Shown piece by piece: positions 1-8,330 of a stretch of DNA of 44,245 bases. Numbering within the stretch: position 1 is the first letter of the stretch; every line of letters begins with the position of its first letter. The stretch lies in NCBI GenBank assembly GCA_020024215.1, contig JAHHUC010000008.1:1-44245 (forward strand), in the 5' to 3' direction. The notes beneath the pieces are model-generated. The model had not been told where the DNA came from, did not search any database, and saw only the letters and a list, made by a program, of their open reading frames with translations. The translations under genes were made by a program, and so were the position numbers. Origin of the DNA: Oscillospiraceae bacterium. GTDB taxonomy: Bacteria; Bacillota; Clostridia; Oscillospirales; Ruminococcaceae.

Positions 1-16
1 CTTTTAACCGAAAAAA

Positions 17-45
17 TTGAAAACCGGCAAATTCCATGCTATAAT
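17..45 (+). promoter_or_regulatory. Sigma-A promoter ahead of the MORN-repeat gene
   Basis: TTGAAA (17-22), a 17-nt spacer and a perfect TATAAT (40-45). The predicted start near 52 leaves a leader of about 400 nt before the next convincing gene at 461. The leader begins with weakly complementary AAAAGCC (54-60) and GGCTTTT (98-104) followed by T residues, which might act as an attenuator. That last point is speculative. Confidence 0.6.
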
Positions 46-165
46 TTTTCCATAAAAGCCTTTTAGTTACAAATAGTGCAAATATTTTATTTAAGGGGGC
101 TTTTTGTCACTGTCCGTTTTTACTGAACCTGTTCATACGCCGATTTAACAGAGGTTCCGGATAAA

Positions 166-321
166 ATGGTAAGCACATGGGTATTTAAAACAAAGCTCAG
201 CCCTTTGGATTTTGCAAAGGATCTGCTCAGCAAAGGCATAGGAAACCGCCAAAGTTTGGAAGAGAATATTTCTGTTATTGAAAGCAGCATAAAAATTCTT
301 AGCTGCACGGAGTATTTCTAA
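166..321 (+). CDS. Possible small ORF or gene remnant, 51 aa
   Basis: ATG at 166 opens a 51-codon frame ending at TAA (319-321), preceded by AGAGG 11 nt upstream. The frame stays open back to a TGA at 124-126. The composition is plausible for a soluble peptide (begins MVSTWVFKTK, ends SCTEYF), with no signal peptide or membrane segment. It could be a leader peptide, the tail of a decayed gene, or a chance frame. I do not recognise a family. The remaining sequence between 322 and 460 shows no further gene, only the ribosome site of the next one. Confidence 0.25.
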   Translation: MVSTWVFKTKLSPLDFAKDLLSKGIGNRQSLEENISVIESSIKILSCTEYF

Positions 322-460
322 AGAAAATAAAGAAAAAGCTGTATTTCTTTTATGAATATCAATACCATTTGTATATATTAAAACGGAGATGACATTTTGT
401 ATTAAAAAACCGTGTGCGCTCATAATCTGAAATTTATATCAGGGGGAGGTACTTTCATAT

Positions 461-2239
461 ATGATGTATTATAAGCAGTCACAGGACTGCACTGTCAAAA
501 TGCTTATGGAGCTTATGACAAGTGAGGCGGAAAAAAATCCTCATTGGAAATTGCAGGAGCTTTTATCACTTTGCAGGAATATGGAATTTATTGTTGATGA
601 TCCCATGAATGCAGATTATTCGGACATTACATATCTTGTTTTGGCAGAGCTTTTCTGCGAAATCAAAGAAAGCGGCAGCTTTTCAGGTACAAAAAACACA
701 CTTTGCAATATAGAATCTTTTACTATGGATGAAGACTCCAAGGCAGAAATTATCTCTGTATTAAATGATCTTATGAGCCAAAAGCTCCATGACCGCACCA
801 GAATGCTGATAAAGCAGTGGGAAAAAGAGGGCACCTTGCACAAGTGGCTTTCTCATGCAGAACAATTGAAAAATGAGATAATGGATGAAATTCCTCAAAG
901 CTCTTATGTCGGTGTAGATGATGCAGAGGCTTATATTGAAAATAACAAAAAAAGCAAAAAGCGCAGAAAGAGAAAAAAGAAGGGCTTCTTTTTCTTTCTG
1001 CTGCTCATTTTTATATGGCTGTCACTTTATGTTGTTGTAAATGGTGCAGCGGCTGTTTGCAGTGTTGTAAATCTTAAATTAAACGGGGTTAGAGCAAAGG
1101 CAGAGGTCATCCAAAGTGCCTGTGAAATAAAACCGCAAAGTGTACCGGGAATTAAGCCAAACTCCGGCTTTTCTTATTTTGAAATTGTAAAATTTACCGA
1201 TAAAAGCGGTCGGGAGATAAGCTCTCATCTTCATGCAAAAAACGGTGGAGAAGAAAGCTATAATATAGGTGAAAGGCTGGAAATATATTATAACCCAAAA
1301 GCTCCGGCACAGATTTGTGATGCCGATTCCGATGCACAGCTTATAAAGGGCATTTTTATACTGCTCTTTGGTCTTTTGTTCTTTTGGCTGTTTTCCCTTT
1401 TAATCAAGGGCTATTTTTCATCAATGGGTACTATTGGCACAGTTAAGTCTCTCTTTTATAAGCTTGCGCTTTTTGTTTTGGCTTTAGGCTTTTTTGTTTA
1501 TCAGAATATATACCCGCTTTACCGTTATTTCCCATCATCAGATGAAGAGGAGCATATAAATTCTGAGGGAATAATGCTCTCAAAAGAAAATATGAAGCCG
1601 TTTTCGGGTAGGATAAAGACTTGTACAGATGACAGCCTTTCCATATATTCATATAAGGACGGACTGCTTGACGGACTTTATGTGGTTTATCATAACGGAG
1701 CTGTGAAGGAGGCAGGTCACTGGATTAAGGGCAAGCAGAATGGATTGTTTCTGCTTTATACACCCACCGGTATTTTGATTGATTACGGCAATTTTGAAAA
1801 CGGAGAGCGACATGGCATCACACGCCAGTTTGATCCTGAGGATGGCAGCCTTTTGGTTGATGCAAGCTATAATAAGGGAAATTTAGACGGCATATACACA
1901 CAGTATTACCCCGGCTTCGGCGGTACAGCAGCGGTTCTTAACTATGACAACGGAATACTCGAAGGGCCTGCCTTCCAATATTATGCAGACGGTCAAATTC
2001 AGATAGAGATGAATTATGAAAACGGTGTGCCCAACGGTGCATATAGGTCCTATTATCCCAACGGACAGCTTCAAGCTGACGGAAGGCTGGAAAATGGTGC
2101 TTTCAGCAGTGATACAAAATTATATTCTGAAAATGGGGAGCCTTTGGGAACGGCCTTGGAGCAGCGGAATAACAGCAAAAGCGGCATATTTGAGGAGGAA
2201 GAAGAAATCAGCATATATGAATTGGATGAAAAGGCCTAG
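461..2239 (+). CDS. Membrane protein with DUF3592-like segment and MORN/YwqK-type repeats
   Basis: A 592-residue protein starting at ATG 461 behind GGGGGAGG (442-449). Residues 1 to about 170 look cytoplasmic and helical and match nothing I know, ending in a very basic stretch (KKSKKRRKRKKK). A first membrane segment lies near 175-200. A roughly 95-residue extracytoplasmic part follows (VRAKAEVIQS, then YNIGERLEIYYNP), typical of DUF3592, and is closed by membrane segments near 295-318 and 330-352. From about 385 to the end are repeats of roughly 23 residues with G-x2-G-x3-x-Y-Y-x-N-G signatures, as in MORN_2/YwqK proteins. In polymorphic toxin loci YwqK-like proteins act as immunity proteins, but no toxin is visible here. 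Likely an envelope protein of unknown role. Confidence 0.75.
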   Translation: MMYYKQSQDCTVKMLMELMTSEAEKNPHWKLQELLSLCRNMEFIVDDPMNADYSDITYLVLAELFCEIKESGSFSGTKNTLCNIESFTMDEDSKAEIISVLNDLMSQKLHDRTRMLIKQWEKEGTLHKWLSHAEQLKNEIMDEIPQSSYVGVDDAEAYIENNKKSKKRRKRKKKGFFFFLLLIFIWLSLYVVVNGAAAVCSVVNLKLNGVRAKAEVIQSACEIKPQSVPGIKPNSGFSYFEIVKFTDKSGREISSHLHAKNGGEESYNIGERLEIYYNPKAPAQICDADSDAQLIKGIFILLFGLLFFWLFSLLIKGYFSSMGTIGTVKSLFYKLALFVLALGFFVYQNIYPLYRYFPSSDEEEHINSEGIMLSKENMKPFSGRIKTCTDDSLSIYSYKDGLLDGLYVVYHNGAVKEAGHWIKGKQNGLFLLYTPTGILIDYGNFENGERHGITRQFDPEDGSLLVDASYNKGNLDGIYTQYYPGFGGTAAVLNYDNGILEGPAFQYYADGQIQIEMNYENGVPNGAYRSYYPNGQLQADGRLENGAFSSDTKLYSENGEPLGTALEQRNNSKSGIFEEEEEISIYELDEKA

Positions 2240-2384
2240 ATGCCTGCCCTGCATGAAGCCTTGGATATGATAAATGCAGCACTTGCTCAAGCTTTGACAG
2301 CAAATTTCTTTGCAGGAAGCTGTAATTGAAAGTATGCCAATGGGCAATCGGAGGATTTTCCACAAAGAAAATTCGGGTTTGTTG

Positions 2385-2424
2385 AAAAAAGCGATATCGG
2401 CAAAAGCCAAATATCGCTTTTTTT
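2385..2424. terminator. Bidirectional intrinsic terminator
   Basis: Six A residues, GCGATAT (2391-2397), a 13-nt loop, ATATCGC (2411-2417), then seven T residues. The stem is usable from both strands and separates the MORN-repeat gene from the convergent TtcA-like gene ending at 2427. The stretch 2240-2384 contains no gene I can support. Confidence 0.85.
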
Positions 2425-2426
2425 CT

Positions 2427-3137
2427 TTACCAGTCGCTTATATGTGCAGATTTCATAGCGTGGAAAATTCTTTTTTTGAAGCCCGGCTCCAAAGCCTCTC
2501 TTTCCTTTATAAATTCCTTCATATCCTGTCTTTTTGTTGTTCCGTCAATGGGGCATTTGGACTTCACAACAGGGAACAGGCCCTGTGAAGCAGCTCTTAC
2601 AGCCTCTTTTTCCGGCATATATATCATAGGTCTTATCATTGTTATATCCCTTATGGAAAGATAGGATACAGGCTGAAAGCAGGCGATTCTGGCCTCGACA
2701 GACAGGTTCATGAGAAAGGTTTCGATTGCATCATCCATATGATGTCCCATAGCCAGCTTGTTGCAGCCGTTGTTTTTTGTCTCCTCGTGAAGTATGCCTC
2801 TTCTCATTTTTGCACACAGAGAGCAGGGGCTTTTTTCCTTTCTTTCGTCAAAGACAATCTCTCCTATCCGTGTCCTGCGCACAACGTGCTCTATGTTTAG
2901 ATTTTCGCAGTATTTTGTTATGGGTGAAAAATCCATCCTGCCGTTGGGAAAGCCCATCTCCAAAGTTATTGCCACAAGAGAAAAATCCTTGCCCAAAAAT
3001 CTTCTAAGACCTGCAAGGCCTGACAAAAGCACCATAGAATCCTTGCCGCCTGACACACCCACCGCAATTTTGTCGCCGTCCTCTATCATGTTGTAATCAA
3101 GAATGGCGCGTTTCATATAACCCATGATTTTCTGCAT
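2427..3137 (-). CDS. TtcA-like PP-loop ATPase (tRNA thiolation family)
   Basis: A 236-residue PP-loop (adenine nucleotide alpha hydrolase) protein. The ATP-pyrophosphatase loop SGGKDS sits near residues 30-35, and a CSLC pair lies near 105-108, as in TtcA, which thiolates C32 of tRNA using ATP and an Fe-S cluster. A third cysteine occurs late (KCPIDG), also seen in TtcA-like proteins. I chose the ATG at 3137 because AAGGAG lies 9 nt upstream. An upstream in-frame start would add 18 residues without a ribosome site. It follows mreB on the same strand but has its own promoter. True TtcA activity versus another tRNA sulfur-transfer role cannot be told from sequence. Confidence 0.85.
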   Translation of the reverse strand: MQKIMGYMKRAILDYNMIEDGDKIAVGVSGGKDSMVLLSGLAGLRRFLGKDFSLVAITLEMGFPNGRMDFSPITKYCENLNIEHVVRRTRIGEIVFDERKEKSPCSLCAKMRRGILHEETKNNGCNKLAMGHHMDDAIETFLMNLSVEARIACFQPVSYLSIRDITMIRPMIYMPEKEAVRAASQGLFPVVKSKCPIDGTTKRQDMKEFIKEREALEPGFKKRIFHAMKSAHISDW

Positions 3138-3257
3138 ATTTCTGTTCTCCTTGAAAATAAAAAGAGCATATTCAAAGCAAAGCTTGAACACGCCCTTAAG
3201 AGTTTATATTCTGACTTAAATAAAAATGTATATCTGCTTAAAAGCTTTAGCAGGCAC

Positions 3258-3286
3258 ATGATAACACATTTTCTTTTTTTTGGCAA
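3258..3286 (-). promoter_or_regulatory. Sigma-A promoter of the TtcA-like gene
   Basis: Reading the minus strand: TTGCCA (3286-3281), a 17-nt A-rich spacer and TATCAT (3263-3258). It lies between mreB and the TtcA-like gene and gives that gene a leader of about 115 nt. Confidence 0.6.
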
Positions 3287-3300
3287 TATTTTTTTCTTTT

Positions 3301-4308
3301 CTAAAATGCCGTTTTTATAAAACCGTCCACCAGGTCGTTGAGGTGATAAAAGGCCTTGGCAGTTCCTATGGCAACACAGTCTGAGGGGTTTTCAGCCATT
3401 TTTACATAAAGCTTGGTTCTTTGCGACAAAAGCTCACTGAAGCCCTTAAGCTGAACGGAGCCTCCTGTAAGCGTGATTCCGTTGGCATAGATGTCGGCAG
3501 AAAGCTCAGGAGGTGTTATTTCCAAAACAGATTTAACCAGGGCGATAATCTCCTCAAGACTTTCAGAGGCGGCAGAGGAAAGCTCAGAGCATAAAACATC
3601 CAGCTTTCTGGGCAGACCTGTCTGAAGATCTCTGCCCTTGAGAACAACAGTTCCCACCGCCTTATCTGCAATGGCATAAACTCCCTCTATTTTGGCTTTT
3701 TCAGCCATTTTTTCACCTATTGCAAGGCGATAGTTGTCCTTTACATATCTGACAATGGCTCTGTCTATGCTCTTTCCTGCGGTTTTAAGAGATTTTTTGC
3801 AAACTATTCCGTTAAAGCTTAAAACAGCGGCATCGCTGGTTCCTCCGCCTATATCAAGAATCATCTTTCCGTCAGGCTCTGAAATATCCATACCTGCGCC
3901 GAGAGCAGCTGCAACCGGCTCTTCTATGAGAAAAACTGATCTTGCCCCGGCTGCTTGGGCAGCTCCTACCACGGCGTTGGTTTCCACCTCTGTTATTCCG
4001 CCGGGGACGCATATGATCACCCTCGGCTTTATAAGCTTTCCGCCGTAAATTTTTTTGATAAAGGAGGAGATCATCTCCTGTGTAAGTATATAATCTGATA
4101 TGACGCCATTGTCCATAGGCATCACAGCCTCTATGGTTCCCGGTGTTTTTCCCAGCATGGAAAAGGCCTCTTTTCCAACCGCTATCACCTTGTTGGAGAC
4201 GGTGCTTTGCGCTATGACCGACGGCTCATTGAGAAGAAGCTGTCCCTCAGGTGAATATATTACCACATTGGCGGTTCCCAAATCTATTCCTATATCATAA
4301 TTTGCCAT
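3301..4308 (-). CDS. mreB: Rod-shape determining protein MreB/Mbl
   Basis: A 335-residue actin-like protein, normal length for MreB. Nucleotide-binding signatures are present: DLGTAN at 9-14 (phosphate 1), LDIGGGTSD near 151-159 (phosphate 2) and LTGGS near 283 (adenosine). EEPVAAALGAG near 130 is the MreB-type connecting motif. MreB forms membrane-associated filaments that guide the elongasome. The gene is the third of a tight recD2-comF-mreB run, with ATG only 2 nt after the comF stop and AGGAGAGG inside comF. mreC and mreD are not adjacent, so this may be one of several paralogues (MreB, Mbl or MreBH), which I cannot separate. Confidence 0.92.
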   Translation of the reverse strand: MANYDIGIDLGTANVVIYSPEGQLLLNEPSVIAQSTVSNKVIAVGKEAFSMLGKTPGTIEAVMPMDNGVISDYILTQEMISSFIKKIYGGKLIKPRVIICVPGGITEVETNAVVGAAQAAGARSVFLIEEPVAAALGAGMDISEPDGKMILDIGGGTSDAAVLSFNGIVCKKSLKTAGKSIDRAIVRYVKDNYRLAIGEKMAEKAKIEGVYAIADKAVGTVVLKGRDLQTGLPRKLDVLCSELSSAASESLEEIIALVKSVLEITPPELSADIYANGITLTGGSVQLKGFSELLSQRTKLYVKMAENPSDCVAIGTAKAFYHLNDLVDGFIKTAF

Positions 4309-4310
4309 AT

Positions 4311-5012
4311 CTAATGTTCCTCTCTCCTTTTTGTAGAAGCTATGCTCAATGCTAAAACTTTGTCTGCGCCGTTTTTTGTCAGTATGTCGGCTGCTCTTGT
4401 AATTGTTGCGCCTGTTGTTATAACATCGTCAACAATTATTATGTTGCCGCCAAGCTGCTCATTTTTGTCTATAAAGGAGAGGGCGGCATTTTGAAATCTC
4501 TCTTTTCTCTTTAAATCGTGCTGAAATTTTTCGGTGTAAATTTTTTCTATGGGCGGATCTATAAGCCTTTTGCCGGTTTTCTGTGCAAGGCGAAGGGCCA
4601 GGGTATATGCCATATTATGCCCTCTTTTTTGAATTTTTTCACTCTCCATGGGAATATAGGTTATAAACGGAAAGCAATCATCAATAGGAAAGCTGTCCAA
4701 AACGCTTTTTAAAAGAGACGCAAAATTGTCCCCTAGGATTTCATCATTGTCAGATTTGAACCTTTTGATATATGTTATGGCCGCGCCCTCATAAAAGCAG
4801 GCAGAAAGAATTTTGTAAACAGATGGGGATAAATCTTGGCATATGCAGCTTTCAAAGGGCTTACTGCACCTTGGGCACAGCTCCTTAAATTTTAAGGGGT
4901 AATCCTCTGTGCAGTCTTTGCATATAAAATCGGGATATTGTGCTAAATCATGACAGAAAATGCATTTTTTAGGAAAAATGAGATCCGCAGCTATGCTTTT
5001 TATATTTCTCAT
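4311..5012 (-). CDS. comF: ComF family phosphoribosyltransferase-like protein
   Basis: A 233-residue protein with the two ComF parts. The N-terminal zinc-ribbon region has cysteines at 17, 20, 31, 34, 46, 49, 56 and 58. The C-terminal type I phosphoribosyltransferase fold has the PRPP loop DDVITTGAT at 195-203. ComF proteins take part in uptake and processing of transforming DNA, though in many Clostridia competence itself is unproven. The start overlaps the end of recD2: the recD2 stop is 1 nt upstream and its last codons supply the GAGGTG ribosome site, so the two are translationally coupled. That makes the pairing with a DNA helicase functionally suggestive. Confidence 0.9.
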   Translation of the reverse strand: MRNIKSIAADLIFPKKCIFCHDLAQYPDFICKDCTEDYPLKFKELCPRCSKPFESCICQDLSPSVYKILSACFYEGAAITYIKRFKSDNDEILGDNFASLLKSVLDSFPIDDCFPFITYIPMESEKIQKRGHNMAYTLALRLAQKTGKRLIDPPIEKIYTEKFQHDLKRKERFQNAALSFIDKNEQLGGNIIIVDDVITTGATITRAADILTKNGADKVLALSIASTKRREEH

Positions 5013-5013
5013 T

Positions 5014-7212
5014 TTACACCTCTATAAGCTGGGATAAAAGTGTATAGCGCAAGGTTTTTCTGTCATTATTAACCATTTCTGCCACAGTTGCTTCACTTCC
5101 CACAATTATAAGAAGCTTTTTCGCCCTTGTCACTGCGGTGTAAAGAAGGTTTCTGAAATGAAGCTTTTTATGGCTGCCCATAAGAGGTATTATGACGGCC
5201 TCAAATTCGCTTCCCTGACTTTTGTGGATGGTAACAGCATAAGCAGGCTCCAGCTGGGACAAAAGGTCAAAGGGATATATGCACAGCCTGTCCTCAAATT
5301 CCACCAGCATATTTTTACCTGCGCTGTCAATGGCTTTTATTGTGCCTATATCGCCATTGAACACTCCCAGACCGTCCTCGCCGTCTCTTTTCTGCCAAAG
5401 CATATCATAGTTGTTTTTTGTCTGCATAACCTTGTCGCCCTCGCGGAAAATATACTGCCCGAAGGAATGTTGGGCCTTTTGCTGTGAGGGAGGGTTTATG
5501 GCATCTTGCAGAAGGCTGTTAAGATGAATTGTGCCCGTTGGGCCCTGCCTTCCCGGGCAAAGCACCTGAATATCGGCTGTCGGGTTCAGCTTGTAGGCAT
5601 TGGGCAGCCTTCTTGCATAAAGGTCGCACACCAAGGAGGCGCATTTGTCAGGAGAATATCTTTTCATAAAGAAAAAGTCGGAATCCACCTTGCTTAAATC
5701 GGGCATGATGCCTCTTACAATAAGGTGGGCGGATGTGACTATAAGGCTTTTCTGCGCCTGTCTGAAAACCTTTGTAAGGTGAACACAGGAAATTTTTTCG
5801 GATGAAATCAAATCCTTAAGCACATTTCCTGCACCCACCGAGGGCAGCTGATCCGGGTCCCCCACCATAATAAGCCTGGTGGAAAGCCGAAGGGCTTTTA
5901 AAAGGGAGGCAAAAAGCTTTATATCCACCATGGACATCTCATCAATTATCACTGCATCTGCCTTCAGGGGATTCTTTTCATCATGTATAAATTTAGGACA
6001 GCTTACATTGCTGCCATAATCCACCTCCAAAAGCCGGTGGACCGTCTTTGCCTCTTTTCCTGTCACCTCGCTTAGCCTTTTTGCGGCCCTGCCTGTGGGT
6101 GCAGCAAGAAGCACCTTCATTTTTTTCTGTCCAAAAAGCCGGATTATGCCCTGCAAGGTGGTGGTTTTGCCTGTTCCGGGCCCTCCTGTGAGAATCATTA
6201 TGGAGTTATCACAGGCTTTTTTTATTGCCTCCTTCTGAATGGCATCATATTTTATGCACAGCTCATTTTCAAGTGAGGCTATTTCCTCATCGGAGGTCTT
6301 TTCCGTATTTGTTCCCACAGAAAGCATTATGGAAAGCCTGCCTGCGGCATAATCCTCTGCCGCATACTGCTCGGGGAGATATATGTAGGAAATATCCTCA
6401 AAATTTCTCTCGATCAGCTTGTTTTCCTCCAGAAGAATATCTATGGCAGGCCCTGTTTTTTCTTCATCTATTGAAAGCAGGGCGGAGGTGGTGGGGATAA
6501 GCTTATCCTTTGGTATGCAGGAATGTCCGTTTTTAAGGTTGTGGCTCAAAACAAAAAGAACGGCGCCCTTTATCCTGCATATGTCCTCAGAGGAAAAGCC
6601 GAGGCTGTCGGCAATTACATCCGCCTTTTGAAATGGGACGCCTATCTCCTCACAGCATATGCAGTAGGGGTCCTCGGTTATCATTTCCTTTGCACACTGT
6701 CCCCATTTTTTAAATATGGCAACAGAAAAGGAGGTGTCTATATCATAAACTGCCAGAAAGGATATGAGCGCTCTTATGCCCACCAGATTTTTAAATTCCT
6801 CTCCGATTTTTTCAGCCTTTTCTGCGGTTATGCCCTTTACCTCCTTGAGGCGAAGAGGCTCCTCCTCCATTATCCTCAAGGTTTCTCTTTTAAATGTGCC
6901 GACTATCCTGTTTGCAAGAACAGGGCCTATGCCCTTTACAGCCCCAGATGACAGATATCTTAAAATTTCACTTTCTCTCTCAGGCATTATATGCTCTATC
7001 AAGCAGGCCTTGAACTGCCTGCCGTATGTGGGGTGGTTTATAAAGGAGCCCTCGGCTCTTATCTGCTCCCCTGCGGCTATTCCCACCACGTTTCCCACAA
7101 CTGTAAGAAGCTCATCATTGCAGGAAATTTCCATGACAGTGTAGCCGTTTTCCTCGTTGTGAAACATAACAGCTTCAACCGCTCCGCCTATCACTATCTT
7201 TTCTTGTTCCAT
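5014..7212 (-). CDS. recD2: ATP-dependent DNA helicase RecD2
   Basis: A 732-residue superfamily 1B helicase of the RecD2 type, which works without RecBC. The N-terminal OB-like and helix-hairpin-helix region (VKGIGPVLANRI near 94-105, VKGITAEKAEKIG near 124) precedes the motor. Walker A GGPGTGKTTT is near 341-350, motif II VIIDEMSMVD near 420, and motif VI-type TIHKSQGSE near 663 with VTRAKK near 690. RecD2 unwinds DNA 5' to 3' and limits replication and repair stress. The start has AAGGAGG 11 nt upstream. It heads the recD2-comF-mreB transcript. A minus-strand -10 (TATAAT, 7262-7257) lies about 45 nt upstream. Confidence 0.93.
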   Translation of the reverse strand: MEQEKIVIGGAVEAVMFHNEENGYTVMEISCNDELLTVVGNVVGIAAGEQIRAEGSFINHPTYGRQFKACLIEHIMPERESEILRYLSSGAVKGIGPVLANRIVGTFKRETLRIMEEEPLRLKEVKGITAEKAEKIGEEFKNLVGIRALISFLAVYDIDTSFSVAIFKKWGQCAKEMITEDPYCICCEEIGVPFQKADVIADSLGFSSEDICRIKGAVLFVLSHNLKNGHSCIPKDKLIPTTSALLSIDEEKTGPAIDILLEENKLIERNFEDISYIYLPEQYAAEDYAAGRLSIMLSVGTNTEKTSDEEIASLENELCIKYDAIQKEAIKKACDNSIMILTGGPGTGKTTTLQGIIRLFGQKKMKVLLAAPTGRAAKRLSEVTGKEAKTVHRLLEVDYGSNVSCPKFIHDEKNPLKADAVIIDEMSMVDIKLFASLLKALRLSTRLIMVGDPDQLPSVGAGNVLKDLISSEKISCVHLTKVFRQAQKSLIVTSAHLIVRGIMPDLSKVDSDFFFMKRYSPDKCASLVCDLYARRLPNAYKLNPTADIQVLCPGRQGPTGTIHLNSLLQDAINPPSQQKAQHSFGQYIFREGDKVMQTKNNYDMLWQKRDGEDGLGVFNGDIGTIKAIDSAGKNMLVEFEDRLCIYPFDLLSQLEPAYAVTIHKSQGSEFEAVIIPLMGSHKKLHFRNLLYTAVTRAKKLLIIVGSEATVAEMVNNDRKTLRYTLLSQLIEV

Positions 7213-7256
7213 AACGACGATACCTCCTTAAAAGCAATATGCCTGACATGTCTTTC

Positions 7257-7262
7257 ATTATA
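7257..7262 (-). promoter_or_regulatory. Likely -10 element of the recD2 operon
   Basis: Minus-strand TATAAT 45 nt before the recD2 start. No strong -35 is visible at 17-18 nt, only a TGTTTA-like hexamer, so strength is uncertain. Confidence 0.4.
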
Positions 7263-7388
7263 ACATAAAATGAGCAAAATAAACATAAAAGACTTTTAAA
7301 ACTTGGAAATTTGCAGAATAATTTTGAGGCAGCTGCAATTTTTAGAGAAATGTCTAAAAAATTATTAACTATTTGTCTGTTTAGCTCA

Positions 7389-7417
7389 TTTACAATGAAT
7401 ATCTGCAAGAGTATAAT
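7389..7417 (+). promoter_or_regulatory. Sigma-A promoter for the folT riboswitch leader
   Basis: TTTACA (7389-7394), a 17-nt spacer and TATAAT (7412-7417). The predicted transcript begins near 7424, immediately before the first paired base of the riboswitch. Confidence 0.8.
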
Positions 7418-7429
7418 CAATTAAGCAAT

Positions 7430-7525
7430 ACAGAGTAGGGCATTTGGCGTAAAGTGTCAGCCGAACGGGGAGTTGTCGGCAGGACGAAGATTTAAAATCG
7501 CGGTCAAATGCCTGCATCCCGCTGT
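7430..7525 (+). ncRNA. Tetrahydrofolate (THF) riboswitch
   Basis: The stretch matches the folT-type THF aptamer. P1 is ACAG (7430-7433) with CTGT (7522-7525). Next comes the conserved GAGTAG. P2 is GGCATTTG (7439-7446) with CAAATGCC (7505-7512). Then comes GGCGTAAAGTG. P3 is GCCGA (7460-7464) with TCGGC (7476-7480). The conserved GACGAAG and GCGGT segments and the closing TGCATCCCGCT follow. The gene behind it is a FolT-type transporter, as expected for this class. Sensing of reduced folates would lower folT expression. Confidence 0.9.
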
Positions 7526-7526
7526 C

Positions 7527-7580
7527 TTATATTGAGAGTAAGAGCCTTCTTGATATAACCCAGCAATTATATTAAGGAGG
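7527..7580 (+). promoter_or_regulatory. Expression platform: Shine-Dalgarno-sequestering hairpin with competing helix
   Basis: CCTTCTTGATATAA (7545-7558) can pair with TTATATTAAGGAGG (7567-7580) over 14 positions including G-U pairs, burying the folT ribosome site in a hairpin with an 8-nt loop. The same strand can instead pair with TTATATTGAGAG (7527-7538) directly after riboswitch P1. These two helices exclude each other, which fits a translational switch. No T-rich intrinsic terminator is present. Pairing was worked out by eye. Confidence 0.65.
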
Positions 7581-7589
7581 TATTTTTAT

Positions 7590-8231
7590 ATGGAAAATTC
7601 AGTAAGCACAGAAAAAATGCTGTTTTCAAGCCCATTTTCAGGGCAATATTGGAAGGTGGCATCAAATGAGCTGAAATCTGTCAGAATGATAATAATAGCA
7701 GCTATTTTTATAGCTCTGAGAACCGCTATGGGAAGATTTTTCATACCCCTGCCTGTGATGGGCGGTCAGAGAATCTACTTCACATTCTTTATAAATGCGT
7801 TGGGAACTGTTATTTACGGCCCTGTTGTCGGCGGTCTTGCCAGCGCAGTAAGCGATCTTATAGGGGCTGTCTTTTTCCCAACCGGACCTTTCTTCATAGG
7901 ATATACCATAACCTCGTTTATGGGCTCGTTCATATATGGGCTGTTCCTTTATAAAACAAAAATTTCCGTTGCAAAGCTTTTTTGTGCAAAGCTTACAGTC
8001 AACGCCTTTGTAAATGTGCTTTTGGGAAGCCTGTGGCCCTTGATGATGAACAAAACCTTTACCCTCCCCATGCTTTTAACAAGCATGATAGCCAGAACAC
8101 CAAAAAATATTATTATGCTTCCTATCGAAACTGTTATAATGTATCTTTTCTTCTCTCTCGTCCTTCCCATATTAAAGAGGGAAAAGCTTATAAAGGTGCT
8201 GCCCTATGATAAGAAGATAGGCTGGTTTTGA
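7590..8231 (+). CDS. folT: Folate ECF transporter S component FolT
   Basis: A 213-residue, largely hydrophobic protein with about six membrane segments. Features typical of FolT are RFFIPLPVMGGQR near 50-62, then ALGTVIYGPVVGG, SDLIGAVFFPTGPFF, and a late RTPKN. S components bind the vitamin (here folates) and share a common energising module of two ATPases plus EcfT. The only such module in the window is at 20000-22568, so folT is a group II ECF subunit. AAGGAGG lies 9 nt upstream of ATG 7590. Expression is under the THF riboswitch. It is monocistronic and closed by the terminator at 8293. Confidence 0.9.
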   Translation: MENSVSTEKMLFSSPFSGQYWKVASNELKSVRMIIIAAIFIALRTAMGRFFIPLPVMGGQRIYFTFFINALGTVIYGPVVGGLASAVSDLIGAVFFPTGPFFIGYTITSFMGSFIYGLFLYKTKISVAKLFCAKLTVNAFVNVLLGSLWPLMMNKTFTLPMLLTSMIARTPKNIIMLPIETVIMYLFFSLVLPILKREKLIKVLPYDKKIGWF

Positions 8232-8292
8232 TAAAGACGCAGTTTAAGAAAAGCATAATTTTATAAAGGCTCTTTACTTTTCTTATAAAAAG

Positions 8293-8330
8293 AGGATGGC
8301 AGACTTAAAAAATCTGCCATCCTTATTTTT
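8293..8330. terminator. Bidirectional terminator between folT and iorB
   Basis: AGGATGGCAGA (8293-8303) and TCTGCCATCCT (8313-8323) form an 11-bp stem with a 9-nt loop. T-rich sequence follows on the plus side, and CTTTTTAT follows on the minus side, so it can serve both convergent genes. Confidence 0.88.

Noticed and set aside
2240..2329. 29-codon frame directly after the TAG of the MORN-repeat gene (possible readthrough tail)
   Set aside because: No ribosome site, no repeat continuation and no recognisable domain. It looks like a chance frame.
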